Below, piece by piece: positions 7,790 through 15,958 of a DNA stretch of 45,153 nt (its first letter is position 1; every line of letters starts with the position of its first letter). The notes under the pieces were generated by a model, which was not told where the DNA came from, searched no databases, and saw only the letters and a list, made by a program, of their open reading frames with translations. A program made the position numbers and the translations under genes. Source of the stretch: Candidatus Zipacnadia bacterium (lineage in GTDB: Bacteria; Armatimonadota; Zipacnadia; Zipacnadales; Zipacnadaceae); contig JALGTU010000004.1 of assembly GCA_029821195.1 (NCBI GenBank), positions 1 to 45,153 on the forward strand. The letters run 5' to 3'.

Positions 7790-10432
7790 CTATTCATAGC
7801 CCAGAATACGCCTTCTCATCTGCTTAACCTGACGCATACGCTCTTCATCGGGCTTCTCCTCTTCATCCAGGTAGTTGATCAGCCGCCTTGCCTGCATGCT
7901 GCCGCTGGCTTCCAGTGCCGCCACGCACCATAATCGGTGCTCACGATCCTCGCTCGCCCCTCGGGCCGACAACATTGGCTCTGTCGCGGGCTCGCCGATG
8001 ATCGCCAGAATGGCGGCTGCCCATGGCTTTAGCTCGTCGGGGTAGGTGCCCAGGCCCTCGATAAGCTCGGCGACCGGCAGCCCTTTCATCGTCGTCAAGG
8101 CTCGGGCCACCTGCTCGCGCAGCATATCGTCCTGCACCTCTTTCAATACCTTTATCAGCAACCGGGCCGCACGGCCTAGTTCCGCCCGGTCCGCCTCCCC
8201 GGCGCTCTGGGCGGTCCTGAGCCCAATCTGCGCCACGGAGGAGGCAGCCCCGGCCACAAACTCCGAATCGGGCGTGAGCATCGCCTCGAGCACCCCGACC
8301 GAAGCGGGCGTGCCCACTGCGCCCAGATTACTCACCGCCGCCTGCCTGAGCTCGAGGTCCTCGCTGGGGTCTTCGATGATCGCAGTCAGCACCTTAACGA
8401 TCTTGCCAGACTCAGCCGCTTCAGCGGCACTGCCGATTACCTGGGACAAGAGCCGATTCGCCGCCGGTGAGACATGATAAGCCAGAATTACTGCCGCACG
8501 CCGCTGGGCGTTGTCATCCCCCTCGTTGAGTACCTTGTTAAGCAGATCGGTGACCTCGTCGAGCTGCCAGCCTTTGAGCAAGGCTGTAGCGACGTCCCGC
8601 ACAGAGCTATCCGCATCTTGCAGCGCGGCGACCAGCGTCTCGGTGCCCGCCGCGTCCCACAGGTCGTTGATCGCCTTGAGCACGGCAGCACGCACCTGAG
8701 GCTCGGAGGCATCAGCAGCGGCGGTCAGCGCATCGGTAGCTGCTGGCGAGCGCGTGTAACCAAGTGCCCGCACCGCCGCCGCCCGCGTCGCAGAGGATTC
8801 GGTCGGATTATTGACTATACGCGTGGTCGGCCCAATGACGTCGGGACCGATCTTGCCCAGCGTCACTGCTGCCCAGTGACGGATCTCACCGCTCGATGAG
8901 CGCAAGGCCCCCAGCAGCGACTCAATGGCCGGGCCGCCGATATCTGCCAGGGCTTGCTGGGCCATGAACCTGCTGCGGATATCGGGGGCGCCCAGCTTAG
9001 TTATCAGCGGTGCCACGGCCTTCTCCCCGATTCGGGCCAGCGCCGCTCGCACCTCGTGATAGACCTGCCAGGCAGGGTCGTCCAGCGCGGCAAGCAGACT
9101 GCTCACTACTGCCGGCGTGGCCATCGGCACCAGGGTATCAACAGTCATATCGGCGAGCGTCTCTGCCGCCAGCCGCCGGATAACCTCATCGGAATCACTG
9201 AGGCATGCCGCTAGCGGCGCGACCGCCTGGCGGCCACCGATACCGGCCAGAATCTCCGCGGCCAGTTCGCGGACTTCCGTGCTGCTGGAACTAAGCGCCG
9301 GAGCCAGGGCAGCGATGGCCGGCGGCCCCAGGCGCCGAATTGCCAACTGTAACTCGGTAACGGCACCAGCACGATTAGTCAAGAGGGTCTCGACCAGAGT
9401 TGATGCGATCTGAGTAGCGCCAATCTGGCCCAGTGCGGCAGCCGCCGCCGCTTTCACTTCGGAACGCCGGTCGGCCAGGTGAGCGACCAGGGCGCTGACA
9501 ATGTTTGGCTGATTGCCGGCAGCGAACAGGCGGCCCAGCGACAGCGCCGCTTGCCGGCGCACCCGCCAGTCTGGGTCATTGCGCAGCCGGTCAACCAGCG
9601 GAGCCACTGCCGTCTGCGCATCCTCCAGAGCAATAGGCGTGACTAGCTGGATCGGCTCAGCCACAGCAGGATGCTCATAAAACTTGGCGGTCTGGTCAAT
9701 AACGTCGCCGACCAGCCGCGCAGCAGTCTCACGCACTGGGGGCTCCTGGTGAGTAAGCAACTCCGCCATCACCGGGCCCATGCTGGTAACCTTCATCGCC
9801 TTGAGTGCGCCGTACGCTGTGTCCTGCTCCCGTACGAACTCGGCAGCCGATTGATCCGGCCCCGGCGCGGTCTTCTTGAGGACCTGAATAAGTGGATCAA
9901 CCGCCGGCTCGCCCATGCCGGCCAACGCTCCCAGCACGCCGGCCCGCGCGTCGTCATCGTAGACATCCAGCATGCCCAGCAGCGTGGGCAGGGCCGGGGG
10001 ACCGATCTTAGCCAGTACCCCCGGAGCCACCCCGCGAACTGCCTTCTCTTTGTGGTACAGAATCGCCACCATCGGCCCGATCGCTTGCTCACCCATCATT
10101 ATCAGGTAATCTTTAGCCGCAGCCGCGACCGGCTGGTCGAGCAAGGGCACAACCACAGCCAGCTCTTGTAAAGCCTGGGGGGTGCCAATCTGGGCCACGG
10201 CGGCCACCGCCCGGTCCTGGACCCACCGCGACTGGCCTTCTAAAGCGTCCGCCAGCTTATGCGAGTTGACCAATCCCCGGACAGTCGCCGCCCGCTCGGC
10301 GGGCGTGCCGCGCTCCAGTTTAGTGATCGCACGATTCAGGGCTGTACGCCGTTGGGCAGCGACTATTACCAGAATCGCTATCAGCCCAATTACTATAACC
10401 CAGGTAATCTGACGCCTGGTATTATCTTCCAC
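7790..10432 (-). CDS. Large membrane-anchored HEAT-repeat solenoid protein
   Basis: About 880 residues, first gene of its operon. The track starts at TTG 10441, directly abutting AAGGAG; GTG at 10432 is nine bases after that site and is preferred. An N-terminal transmembrane helix (ITWVIVIGLIAILVIVAAQ) is followed by roughly twenty HEAT/PBS-lyase repeats of about 35-40 residues. Good examples are VQDRAVAAVAQIGTPQALQEL, DWRVRRQAALSLGRLFAAG, EVKAAAAAALGQIGATQIAS, EIRHWAAVTLGKIGPDVIG and ELRQAAVSNLGAVGTPASVG. No enzymatic motif is visible. It probably forms a long extracytoplasmic binding platform. Promoter with extended -10 lies 84 bases upstream of the start. Confidence 0.85.
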   Translation of the reverse strand: MEDNTRRQITWVIVIGLIAILVIVAAQRRTALNRAITKLERGTPAERAATVRGLVNSHKLADALEGQSRWVQDRAVAAVAQIGTPQALQELAVVVPLLDQPVAAAAKDYLIMMGEQAIGPMVAILYHKEKAVRGVAPGVLAKIGPPALPTLLGMLDVYDDDARAGVLGALAGMGEPAVDPLIQVLKKTAPGPDQSAAEFVREQDTAYGALKAMKVTSMGPVMAELLTHQEPPVRETAARLVGDVIDQTAKFYEHPAVAEPIQLVTPIALEDAQTAVAPLVDRLRNDPDWRVRRQAALSLGRLFAAGNQPNIVSALVAHLADRRSEVKAAAAAALGQIGATQIASTLVETLLTNRAGAVTELQLAIRRLGPPAIAALAPALSSSSTEVRELAAEILAGIGGRQAVAPLAACLSDSDEVIRRLAAETLADMTVDTLVPMATPAVVSSLLAALDDPAWQVYHEVRAALARIGEKAVAPLITKLGAPDIRSRFMAQQALADIGGPAIESLLGALRSSSGEIRHWAAVTLGKIGPDVIGPTTRIVNNPTESSATRAAAVRALGYTRSPAATDALTAAADASEPQVRAAVLKAINDLWDAAGTETLVAALQDADSSVRDVATALLKGWQLDEVTDLLNKVLNEGDDNAQRRAAVILAYHVSPAANRLLSQVIGSAAEAAESGKIVKVLTAIIEDPSEDLELRQAAVSNLGAVGTPASVGVLEAMLTPDSEFVAGAASSVAQIGLRTAQSAGEADRAELGRAARLLIKVLKEVQDDMLREQVARALTTMKGLPVAELIEGLGTYPDELKPWAAAILAIIGEPATEPMLSARGASEDREHRLWCVAALEASGSMQARRLINYLDEEEKPDEERMRQVKQMRRRILGYE

Positions 10433-10515
10433 CGCGGTCAACTCCTTTGGCTAATCAAGACGATGGGACTATTGCGCTGCGCTGTCCGCATCATCTAGCC
10501 CTAATCACTGGTTAG

Positions 10516-10546
10516 ATTATACCATATTCGCCGACTGTTTTGTCTA
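10516..10546 (-). promoter_or_regulatory. Sigma-70-type promoter of the HEAT/PHP operon
   Basis: Minus-strand sequence TAGACA - 19 bases - TATAAT, with TGG before the -10 giving a perfect extended -10 (TGGTATAAT). The spacer is long, but an extended -10 tolerates this. It lies between the Nif3-like gene and the large HEAT gene and is the only good promoter I see for the operon. Confidence 0.65.
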
Positions 10547-10591
10547 TTCCTCCGTCGCCCGCAGACACCTTTTTGTTGCTATCCTTTCTTG

Positions 10592-11395
10592 TTATCCTCT
10601 TTGCCACGGCACCGGACAGCGATGAAAGACCACCTTGAGGCCGGGGAAATGCTGGGCTAACTGCTGGGCGAAGCGCGCCAGTCCGAAGTTCTCGCTGCCC
10701 GCGTGGCTGGTCTCGATGAGCGGCACGTCCGCGTCCAGGCAATAGAACATCGCGTACTCATCGCTCTCGCCCGCGATCAGGACATCGGCGCCGTACCCCA
10801 GCAAGCCTTCGATGAAGTCCACATTGACGGACAGCCCCAGGCCGCCCCAGGGCAACCCGACGCGGCTGACCACTCGTTGACTATCCCCGGTCACCCGCAC
10901 GCAGTCCATACCCAGCGCCGCCTTGGCCTGGGTCACGAGCTCTGCCACCGGCCGCGGCGCAATATCATAGATGCGGTAGAACCCCTCGCTTACCGCGGGC
11001 TGACCCAGGCCCAACTCCGCCGCGAAGTCGTCCAGTATGCAGTAGTGGTCGAGCATCCCGTGGGCGCGATAGACGGTTATCCCCGCGGCGGCCAGCGCAG
11101 TGACCCGCCGCCGGTTAACCGTCCAGGTCATATACTTCTCCAGCCCGGGGGCGAACGCAGCATAGGGATAGTGCATTTCCTCGTGGCAGATGACCATATT
11201 GCAGCCCTGCTGGGCCGCGTCCTCGATCGCCGCCAGCGTGCTCATCCAGCAGATCAGCACGCCGGTCAGTGGCGCCTGCGGATCGCCGAACTTGAACCCT
11301 TCGTCACTTCTGGGTTCTGCACCCAGACCCTCGATGAACCCGGCGATATTGCTGGCGATTACCAGGCTGTTGTCTTGGTCACCACTCCGTTGCAT
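10592..11395 (-). CDS. Nif3-like dinuclear metal-center protein
   Basis: The 267-residue product belongs to the NIF3/YbgI (DUF34) family of hexameric dinuclear metal proteins, whose cellular role is debated. Expected ligand regions are present: ICHEEMHYP (the HHP-like first site), YRAHGMLDHY (the H-x-x-x-D site), and near the C-terminus GESDEYAMFYCLD...ETSHAGSENFG (His and Glu ligands). The first site reads HEEMHYP instead of HHPLIF, so its chemistry may differ. The track start at 11476 is rejected because ATG 11395 has GAGGAAGCT directly before it. A hairpin terminator and the DMT-PHP operon lie upstream on the same strand. Confidence 0.82.
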   Translation of the reverse strand: MQRSGDQDNSLVIASNIAGFIEGLGAEPRSDEGFKFGDPQAPLTGVLICWMSTLAAIEDAAQQGCNMVICHEEMHYPYAAFAPGLEKYMTWTVNRRRVTALAAAGITVYRAHGMLDHYCILDDFAAELGLGQPAVSEGFYRIYDIAPRPVAELVTQAKAALGMDCVRVTGDSQRVVSRVGLPWGGLGLSVNVDFIEGLLGYGADVLIAGESDEYAMFYCLDADVPLIETSHAGSENFGLARFAQQLAQHFPGLKVVFHRCPVPWQRG

Positions 11396-11541
11396 AGCTT
11401 CCTCAGCTCCATCAGCATTTATGTGGGCGCCGCTAGCCCGGCCGAGAATACCTTTCGCGACTTCTTCCCCTAACACCTGCCTGCGCGGACAGCTATAGGA
11501 CAGGTGGACTTTACGTAGCGGTAGACACGAGCGATGATTGT

Positions 11542-11682
11542 GTGGAATGGGCAGTACATACCGGCGACATCGGTCGCCCTACCACATTCCCCTGGGGGGT
11601 CTATCTGGACTCGGGCGGCACCAGCGGACTGGCTAAGCTGCTCCATGAACTGATGACAAGACTCAAAGCGCCCGTCGCGTGA
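11542..11682 (+). pseudogene. Possible short ORF or gene remnant
   Basis: The gap 11396-11738 has no listed gene, but the plus strand holds an open frame with coding-like base use. From a GTG it encodes 46 codons: VEWAVHTGDIGRPTTFPWG, then VYLDSGGTSGLAKLLHELMT, ending RLKAPVA. The frame remains open upstream (GGLYVAVDTSDDC) but without a good start or ribosome site. Its stop codon falls in the loop of the hairpin at 11665-11692. It could be the tail of a decayed gene, a small gene with an unusual start, or chance. No family recognised. Confidence 0.25.
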
Positions 11683-11692
11683 CGGGCGCTTT
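11665..11692. terminator. Strong 12-bp hairpin, probable terminator
   Basis: AAAGCGCCCGTC-GCGT-GACGGGCGCTTT is a perfect 12-bp stem with a four-base loop. It is followed by GTTCTCT on the plus strand and GAGTCTTGT on the minus strand, so the T-tracts are modest, though the A/T ends of the stem contribute. It lies 46 bases downstream of the minus-strand PHP gene and before the Nif3-like gene, and probably ends the DMT-PHP transcript. Confidence 0.7.
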
Positions 11693-11738
11693 GTTCTCTG
11701 TGAGGTGTTCTGCCAACAAGTCGGGGTCGTTCAAGCTA

Positions 11739-12629
11739 CTACTGCATCTCCTCGGGGAAGATCGGATTGCTCCAGGCCTTGCGGCCCTCACTATCAATTA
11801 TCTCTACCCGGAATGGCAGTTCCGGGGAAGGTAGGGGGAGCCGGGCTTGCTCAAAGGGCGGCGCCTGCTGGAGCCGGTCAGTAGTCCGGCCAAGCCCAGG
11901 GGCAGGCTGAATCACCGCTATCTGGCGCGCTGGCGAGCAATGCACTATGACCTCCTCCCTCTCAATGGTTATATCATATATCTCTGGACCGTGGGATGCA
12001 TAGAAGTGGCCGCGGGCCAGCGCCGCCAGGATTGCTGCCGGACTGTTCTCGGTTGACTTAACCATCACCAATGCCTGGGCATACTCCTCGGGGCGGTGGG
12101 CATCATCTACAGCAAAACCCCACAGCTGCTGGCCATGTGCCAGTAAAATATCCCAGACGAAATTCGAATGTCCCCTGGCAATGCTGAACTGGCAGGTCGT
12201 GTTGTAGACTTCGATTCCCACGTGCCCCTGCACAGCGAGTAGCTCTGTAGGGGTCACCAGCGACCAATACGGATGGGCTACAAAGCACAGCTCGCACTGC
12301 GCGGCGATGGCTGCAACCAGTTCGGCATAGCTGGATTCATCCGGCACTTCTGGAACCGTGGCCAGGCCCAGCGCCAACACGTGTATTTGCTGCCCCAGAG
12401 AGCCGGTGCCGCCGTTTATCTCAGAGCCGCTAATGAGCGTCAGGCCTTGTGGGTCGAGTCCGTCATAGTCCACTACAGCGTTGTGGTCGGTCAGCGCCAG
12501 GAAGTCATAACCTCCCTGGGCATAAGCCGCGATCGCCTCCTGCGGAGTTAGCCTGCCGTCTGATACCGTAGTATGAGTATGCAGGTTGCCTTTGTACCAG
12601 TTCCCGTCAATCCTAAAGGGATTCGGCAC
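11739..12629 (-). CDS. PHP-domain metal-dependent phosphoesterase
   Basis: A 296-residue cytoplasmic protein with an intact PHP active site: NLHTHTTVSDGRLTP, LTDHNAVVDYDG, GSEINGG, QQIHVLAL, CFVAHPYWS and FAVDDAHRP. All metal ligands expected for the trinuclear site (HxH, D, E, H, H, DxH) can be seen, in contrast to the degenerate homologue at 4544-6208. The family includes nucleoside 3',5'-bisphosphate and oligonucleotide phosphatases and other hydrolases; the substrate is not predictable. The C-terminal ~70 residues form a beta-rich extension found in CehA/McbA-type members. GTG start, nine bases after AGGAGG. The transporter gene ends 36 bases upstream, so the two are likely co-transcribed. 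Confidence 0.9.
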   Translation of the reverse strand: MPNPFRIDGNWYKGNLHTHTTVSDGRLTPQEAIAAYAQGGYDFLALTDHNAVVDYDGLDPQGLTLISGSEINGGTGSLGQQIHVLALGLATVPEVPDESSYAELVAAIAAQCELCFVAHPYWSLVTPTELLAVQGHVGIEVYNTTCQFSIARGHSNFVWDILLAHGQQLWGFAVDDAHRPEEYAQALVMVKSTENSPAAILAALARGHFYASHGPEIYDITIEREEVIVHCSPARQIAVIQPAPGLGRTTDRLQQAPPFEQARLPLPSPELPFRVEIIDSEGRKAWSNPIFPEEMQ

Positions 12630-12665
12630 TGTGCGTCGCCTCCTGTAAAACAGAATAGTTGGGTG

Positions 12666-13541
12666 CTATTTGCTGATTGAGATCAGAAATGCTCCGACGA
12701 AGATAATCGCTGCCCCCAGGACGCGGCTGGGGCCGTGTTTCTCCTTGAGCAGCGTTGCGCCCATTATCGCGCCCAGCACGATGCTGATCTGGCGGAAGGC
12801 CAGGATGTAGCTGACCTTGCTCAGTTCCATAGCGGCCAGGACCGCCGCATAGCCGGTGAAATCAAACAGACCCATCACCGGTAAGCGCCGCCAATTGGCA
12901 CGCGCCTCCTGCTTGATGTCGGCCCAGCGGTTGGTCCGCAGTACGTAGGGAGTTAGCCCCAGCCAGGTCGGTACGAACATCAGGAACAGGAAGTTAATCG
13001 CGGTCATCTCGGGCGCGTCCATCGCCGCCTTGTCAATGACCGAGAATATTGCAATGAGCAGAGCAGTGGCCAACGCGGCCCACAGCCCGGGGCCAACGCA
13101 CTCCCGGGACAGTACGCAGTTCGATAGTTTCAACGGGCCCATGTTCAGGACATATATCCCGACCATGATAACGGCAATCGCCAGGCCGGCCAGAGGGGAG
13201 ATCGTCTCGCCCAGAAACAGATACGCGCCGAACGGTACCAGCACTATCCCGGTACGCGACAGCGGATAGCCCAGGGACAAGTCACTGAGCTTGTAGGTCG
13301 CCGCGAGGGTGATGTAGTAGCCGGACTTGGTCAGTCCCGAGGCGAGCACCAGGGCGGCAAGCGGGGCAGTTAGGACGAGCGATCGGGAGGTATAGCAGAA
13401 GACAGGTAGATACAGCAGGATGCCGAGCCCCGTCATCAACCACATACCTACCAGCGGGCGCTTGAAGTTCTGGACAAGATAGTTCCAGCCGGCATGGCAG
13501 ACGGCTGAGAACACAATTAGGGCGACGGCGCGTGGATCCAT
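12666..13541 (-). CDS. DMT/EamA-family transporter
   Basis: A 291-residue integral membrane protein with about ten hydrophobic helices arranged as two EamA repeats. The first repeat ends with YLFLGETISPLAGLAIAVIMVGIYVLNM and the second with ATLLKEKHGPSRVLGAAIIFVGAFLI; the 'GE/KE...G..I...G' ending marks each half. DMT transporters export or import small metabolites and the substrate is unknown. ATG start with GGGAG seven bases upstream. It is divergent from the Gfo/Idh/MocA gene at 13691, and the linked PHP hydrolase and sugar dehydrogenases suggest a carbohydrate-related role. Confidence 0.88.
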   Translation of the reverse strand: MDPRAVALIVFSAVCHAGWNYLVQNFKRPLVGMWLMTGLGILLYLPVFCYTSRSLVLTAPLAALVLASGLTKSGYYITLAATYKLSDLSLGYPLSRTGIVLVPFGAYLFLGETISPLAGLAIAVIMVGIYVLNMGPLKLSNCVLSRECVGPGLWAALATALLIAIFSVIDKAAMDAPEMTAINFLFLMFVPTWLGLTPYVLRTNRWADIKQEARANWRRLPVMGLFDFTGYAAVLAAMELSKVSYILAFRQISIVLGAIMGATLLKEKHGPSRVLGAAIIFVGAFLISISK

Positions 13542-13690
13542 ACGATTGCTCCCGGCTTATGCTGGGCGGAAGGTAGCACAACCGCCCGGGGCCGTCAAGT
13601 GCCCCACGAAGGAGATTTACCCGGCGCCAGCGAATTATATTTTCGCGTGTGGTGCACACACATCGTCTGATAGACGAGGAGGGAGATACG

Positions 13691-14713
13691 ATGATCCGCA
13701 TTGGCGTAGTAGGCATGGGGTTTATGGGCCAGCAGCATTTCTCCATCTACGAGGGCATGGATAATGTTGAGGTAGTAGCGGTATGCGACAAGAACCCCAC
13801 CAAGGTCGCCGAAGCGGCTCCCAGCGTCGGCGGCAACATCGGCGAGGCCACCGAACTGGACCTCTCCGCGCAGGCCCGGTACGTCTGTTTGGAGGACATG
13901 CTTGAAAAAGAGGAGCTTGACTGCGTGGACGTCTGTGTGCCGACGTACCTGCACGCGGAGATGACAGTGGCGGCGCTCGAGGCCGGCTGCCACACCATCA
14001 GCGAGAAGCCGATGGGCCGCAGCCTGGAGGATTGTGACCGGATGATCGCGGCGGCCGAGGCCGCCGGTCGGATGCTGTTCATCGCCCAGTGCGTCCGCTT
14101 CTGGCCGGAGTACGAACTGCTGGCGGATATGATCAGCAGGGGCGGGCTGGGTCGGCTGGCATCAGTGAAGTTCACCCGCCAGTCACCGCCAGCGACCTGG
14201 GCCGAGGACGGCTGGCTCCTTGATCCCAGGCTTAGCGGCGGGGCGATGCTCGACCTCCACATCCATGACGTTGATTTCATTCTGTCCGTGTTCGGAAAGC
14301 CGTCCGCCGTGCTCGCCCGCGCCAGCAATCTTTTCAGCACTGGCGAGAAGGTGGATCACATCATCACCAGCTACCTGTACGACGACTTCATCTGCGTGGC
14401 CGAAGGCGGCTGGGCGATGCCGGGCGCGTTTCCCTTCGAGATGGGCTTCCAGGCACTCGGCGAGCAGGGCCTGCTGGATTTCTCGCTCGCCAACGACCCG
14501 ATGCTCACTTTTTACCCGAGCGACGGTGAGCCGTACACACCCGAGGTCGCCGCCGGCACCGGCTACGAACGGGAACTGGCCTACTTCGTGCAGTGTATGG
14601 AGAACGACCAGCCACCCGAGCGCGTTACCCCGCAATCGGCGCGCGAGTCGGTGCAGGTGATAATGGCCGAGCAGCAGTCCGCCGAGACCGGCGAAGTCGT
14701 CCAGCTGGACTAG
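13691..14713 (+). CDS. Gfo/Idh/MocA-family NAD(P)-dependent oxidoreductase
   Basis: 340 residues from ATG 13691, preceded by GGAGGGAGATACG; the track's earlier start lacks support. The N-terminal Rossmann fold has MIRIGVVGMGFMGQQHF and VEVVAVCDKNP. The family's E-K-P motif follows as TISEKPMGRSLEDC. The C-terminal half has LSGGAMLDLHIHDVDFI, the D/H-rich substrate region with the conserved GG...D.HxxD pattern. Such enzymes oxidise or reduce sugars, inositols and derivatives with NAD(P). The neighbouring xylose-isomerase-like gene is a common partner in sugar or inositol catabolism. The stop codon TAG is part of the CTAG target of the MITE-like element that follows at once. Confidence 0.92.
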   Translation: MIRIGVVGMGFMGQQHFSIYEGMDNVEVVAVCDKNPTKVAEAAPSVGGNIGEATELDLSAQARYVCLEDMLEKEELDCVDVCVPTYLHAEMTVAALEAGCHTISEKPMGRSLEDCDRMIAAAEAAGRMLFIAQCVRFWPEYELLADMISRGGLGRLASVKFTRQSPPATWAEDGWLLDPRLSGGAMLDLHIHDVDFILSVFGKPSAVLARASNLFSTGEKVDHIITSYLYDDFICVAEGGWAMPGAFPFEMGFQALGEQGLLDFSLANDPMLTFYPSDGEPYTPEVAAGTGYERELAYFVQCMENDQPPERVTPQSARESVQVIMAEQQSAETGEVVQLD

Positions 14714-14938
14714 CCCGGATTATTCATGAAGACAAAAGGGATGAGCGTTCGAAAGACGTGCAGGTGTCCCTCAAAAGGCATTGACGGCAGTTCACAGTTC
14801 CTTGCGAGCAGCGAGACGATGCAACTATCAACTGCATTAGTCAACTTTCAAAGTTTTTGCCGGAAGGGTGTGGGAAACCGGCTTTTTTTGCTTAAAAAGC
14901 GGGTTTCCCACAAGCCGTTCATGAATAATCTGGACTAG
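14710..14938 (+). mobile_element. MITE-like element, copy 1
   Basis: A ~221-bp non-coding element (14714-14934) between two CTAG tetramers, a likely 4-bp target duplication. The ends are 17-bp imperfect inverted repeats: CCCGGATTATTCATGAA at the left, and TTCATGAATAATCTGGA at the right. Near the right end is a 42-base hairpin at 14870-14911 (GTGGGAAACC-G-GCTTTTT, loop TTGCTT, AAAAAGC-G-GGTTTCCCAC). It encodes no transposase. The left CTAG contributes the stop codon of the dehydrogenase gene. The second copy, inverted, is at 16678-16905. Confidence 0.8.
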
Positions 14939-14965
14939 ACCAATATCTTCAGGAGGGAATGAGTC

Positions 14966-15835
14966 ATGCGCAAGAGTATAAGTGAGTGGTCGTTCCCCGC
15001 CGATATGCAGTTGAACGAGCGGATGGTCCTGGCCAAGGAGGCCGGCTTTGAGGGCATCGAGGTCGCGCTGACTGAGGACACCGATGGCTCCCAGCACAGC
15101 CTGGGCCTGCTGTGTCTGGATTCCTACGAGGAGGATGCGCCCCGGATCGTCGGGGCCGCCCGGCGCGCCGGAATTGAGATCTCGGGCGTCGCCACCGGCC
15201 TGTACTGGTCGTACTCCCTGACCGCCGACGACCCCGAAGAGCGCGCCAAGGCGATGGACGTCACCCGGGTACTCCTGCGCTCGGCCCACATGGTGGGCGT
15301 GGACGGCGTGTTGGTTATCCCCGGTAACGTCCACGCTACCTTCATCGCCGGCTGCCCCGTCGTGCCCTATGAAGTAGCCTACGCCCGGGCGCTGGTCGCT
15401 ATGCGGGAGACGGCGCCGCTGGCCGAGGAACTGGAAGTCTCGATGGGCCTGGAGTACGTCTGGAATATGTTCCTGCTCAGCCCCCTGGAGATGCTCCGGT
15501 TCATCGAGGAGGTCGGCAGCGAGCACGTCGGCTTCTGGATGGATGTCGGCAATATGATGCCCACCGGCTTCCCCGAGCAGTGGATCCGCCTGCTGGGTGA
15601 GCACCTCGTCCGGGTCCATTTCAAGGACTTCAAGCGCAGCGTGGGGACCATTGAGGGCTTCTGCGACCTGCTCGAGGGTGACGTCAACTGGCCGGCGGTC
15701 ATGGACGCGTTCGCGGAGGTCGGCTACGACGGCTGGGTGGCCGCCGAGATGATGCCGCCGTACCAGCACGCCCCCGAAGAGCTAGTTTTCGCCACCTCCC
15801 GCGCGATGGACCGGATATTGGCGATGGCGCCGTAG
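14966..15835 (+). CDS. Xylose-isomerase-like TIM-barrel sugar isomerase/epimerase
   Basis: 289 residues, AP-endonuclease-2/xylose-isomerase TIM barrel. Metal-site regions of this family are visible: GFEGIEVAL, VSMGLEYVWN (Glu), GFWMDVGNMMPTGFPEQW (Asp), LVRVHFKDFKR (His) and YDGWVAAEMMPP (Glu). Members interconvert ketoses and aldoses or act as epimerases or inosose dehydratases; the precise substrate cannot be read. ATG start, nine bases after AGGAGG. It follows the Gfo/Idh/MocA gene and the MITE insertion between them, which may have separated a former operon. Confidence 0.88.
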   Translation: MRKSISEWSFPADMQLNERMVLAKEAGFEGIEVALTEDTDGSQHSLGLLCLDSYEEDAPRIVGAARRAGIEISGVATGLYWSYSLTADDPEERAKAMDVTRVLLRSAHMVGVDGVLVIPGNVHATFIAGCPVVPYEVAYARALVAMRETAPLAEELEVSMGLEYVWNMFLLSPLEMLRFIEEVGSEHVGFWMDVGNMMPTGFPEQWIRLLGEHLVRVHFKDFKRSVGTIEGFCDLLEGDVNWPAVMDAFAEVGYDGWVAAEMMPPYQHAPEELVFATSRAMDRILAMAP

Positions 15836-15915
15836 TCGCAGAAAGGCCTGAGGGTGGGTGTAGCCAGCCTGCAGACCTCTGGCGCTGTGGGAGGGCCACC
15901 CTTGGCCCGACCATC

Positions 15916-15943
15916 GTCGTGGCAAGAATGCCACTCCTACCAC
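15916..15943. repeat. Hairpin repeat with compensatory stem changes
   Basis: GTGGCA-AGAA-TGCCAC followed by TCCTACC. This is the same family as 174-200, 1101-1127 and 33276-33302, but with the stem changed on both sides so that pairing is kept. It sits immediately upstream of the pseudouridine synthase ribosome site, so it is in that gene's leader. Confidence 0.7.
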
Positions 15944-15958
15944 ATAGAGGAAGGACGA

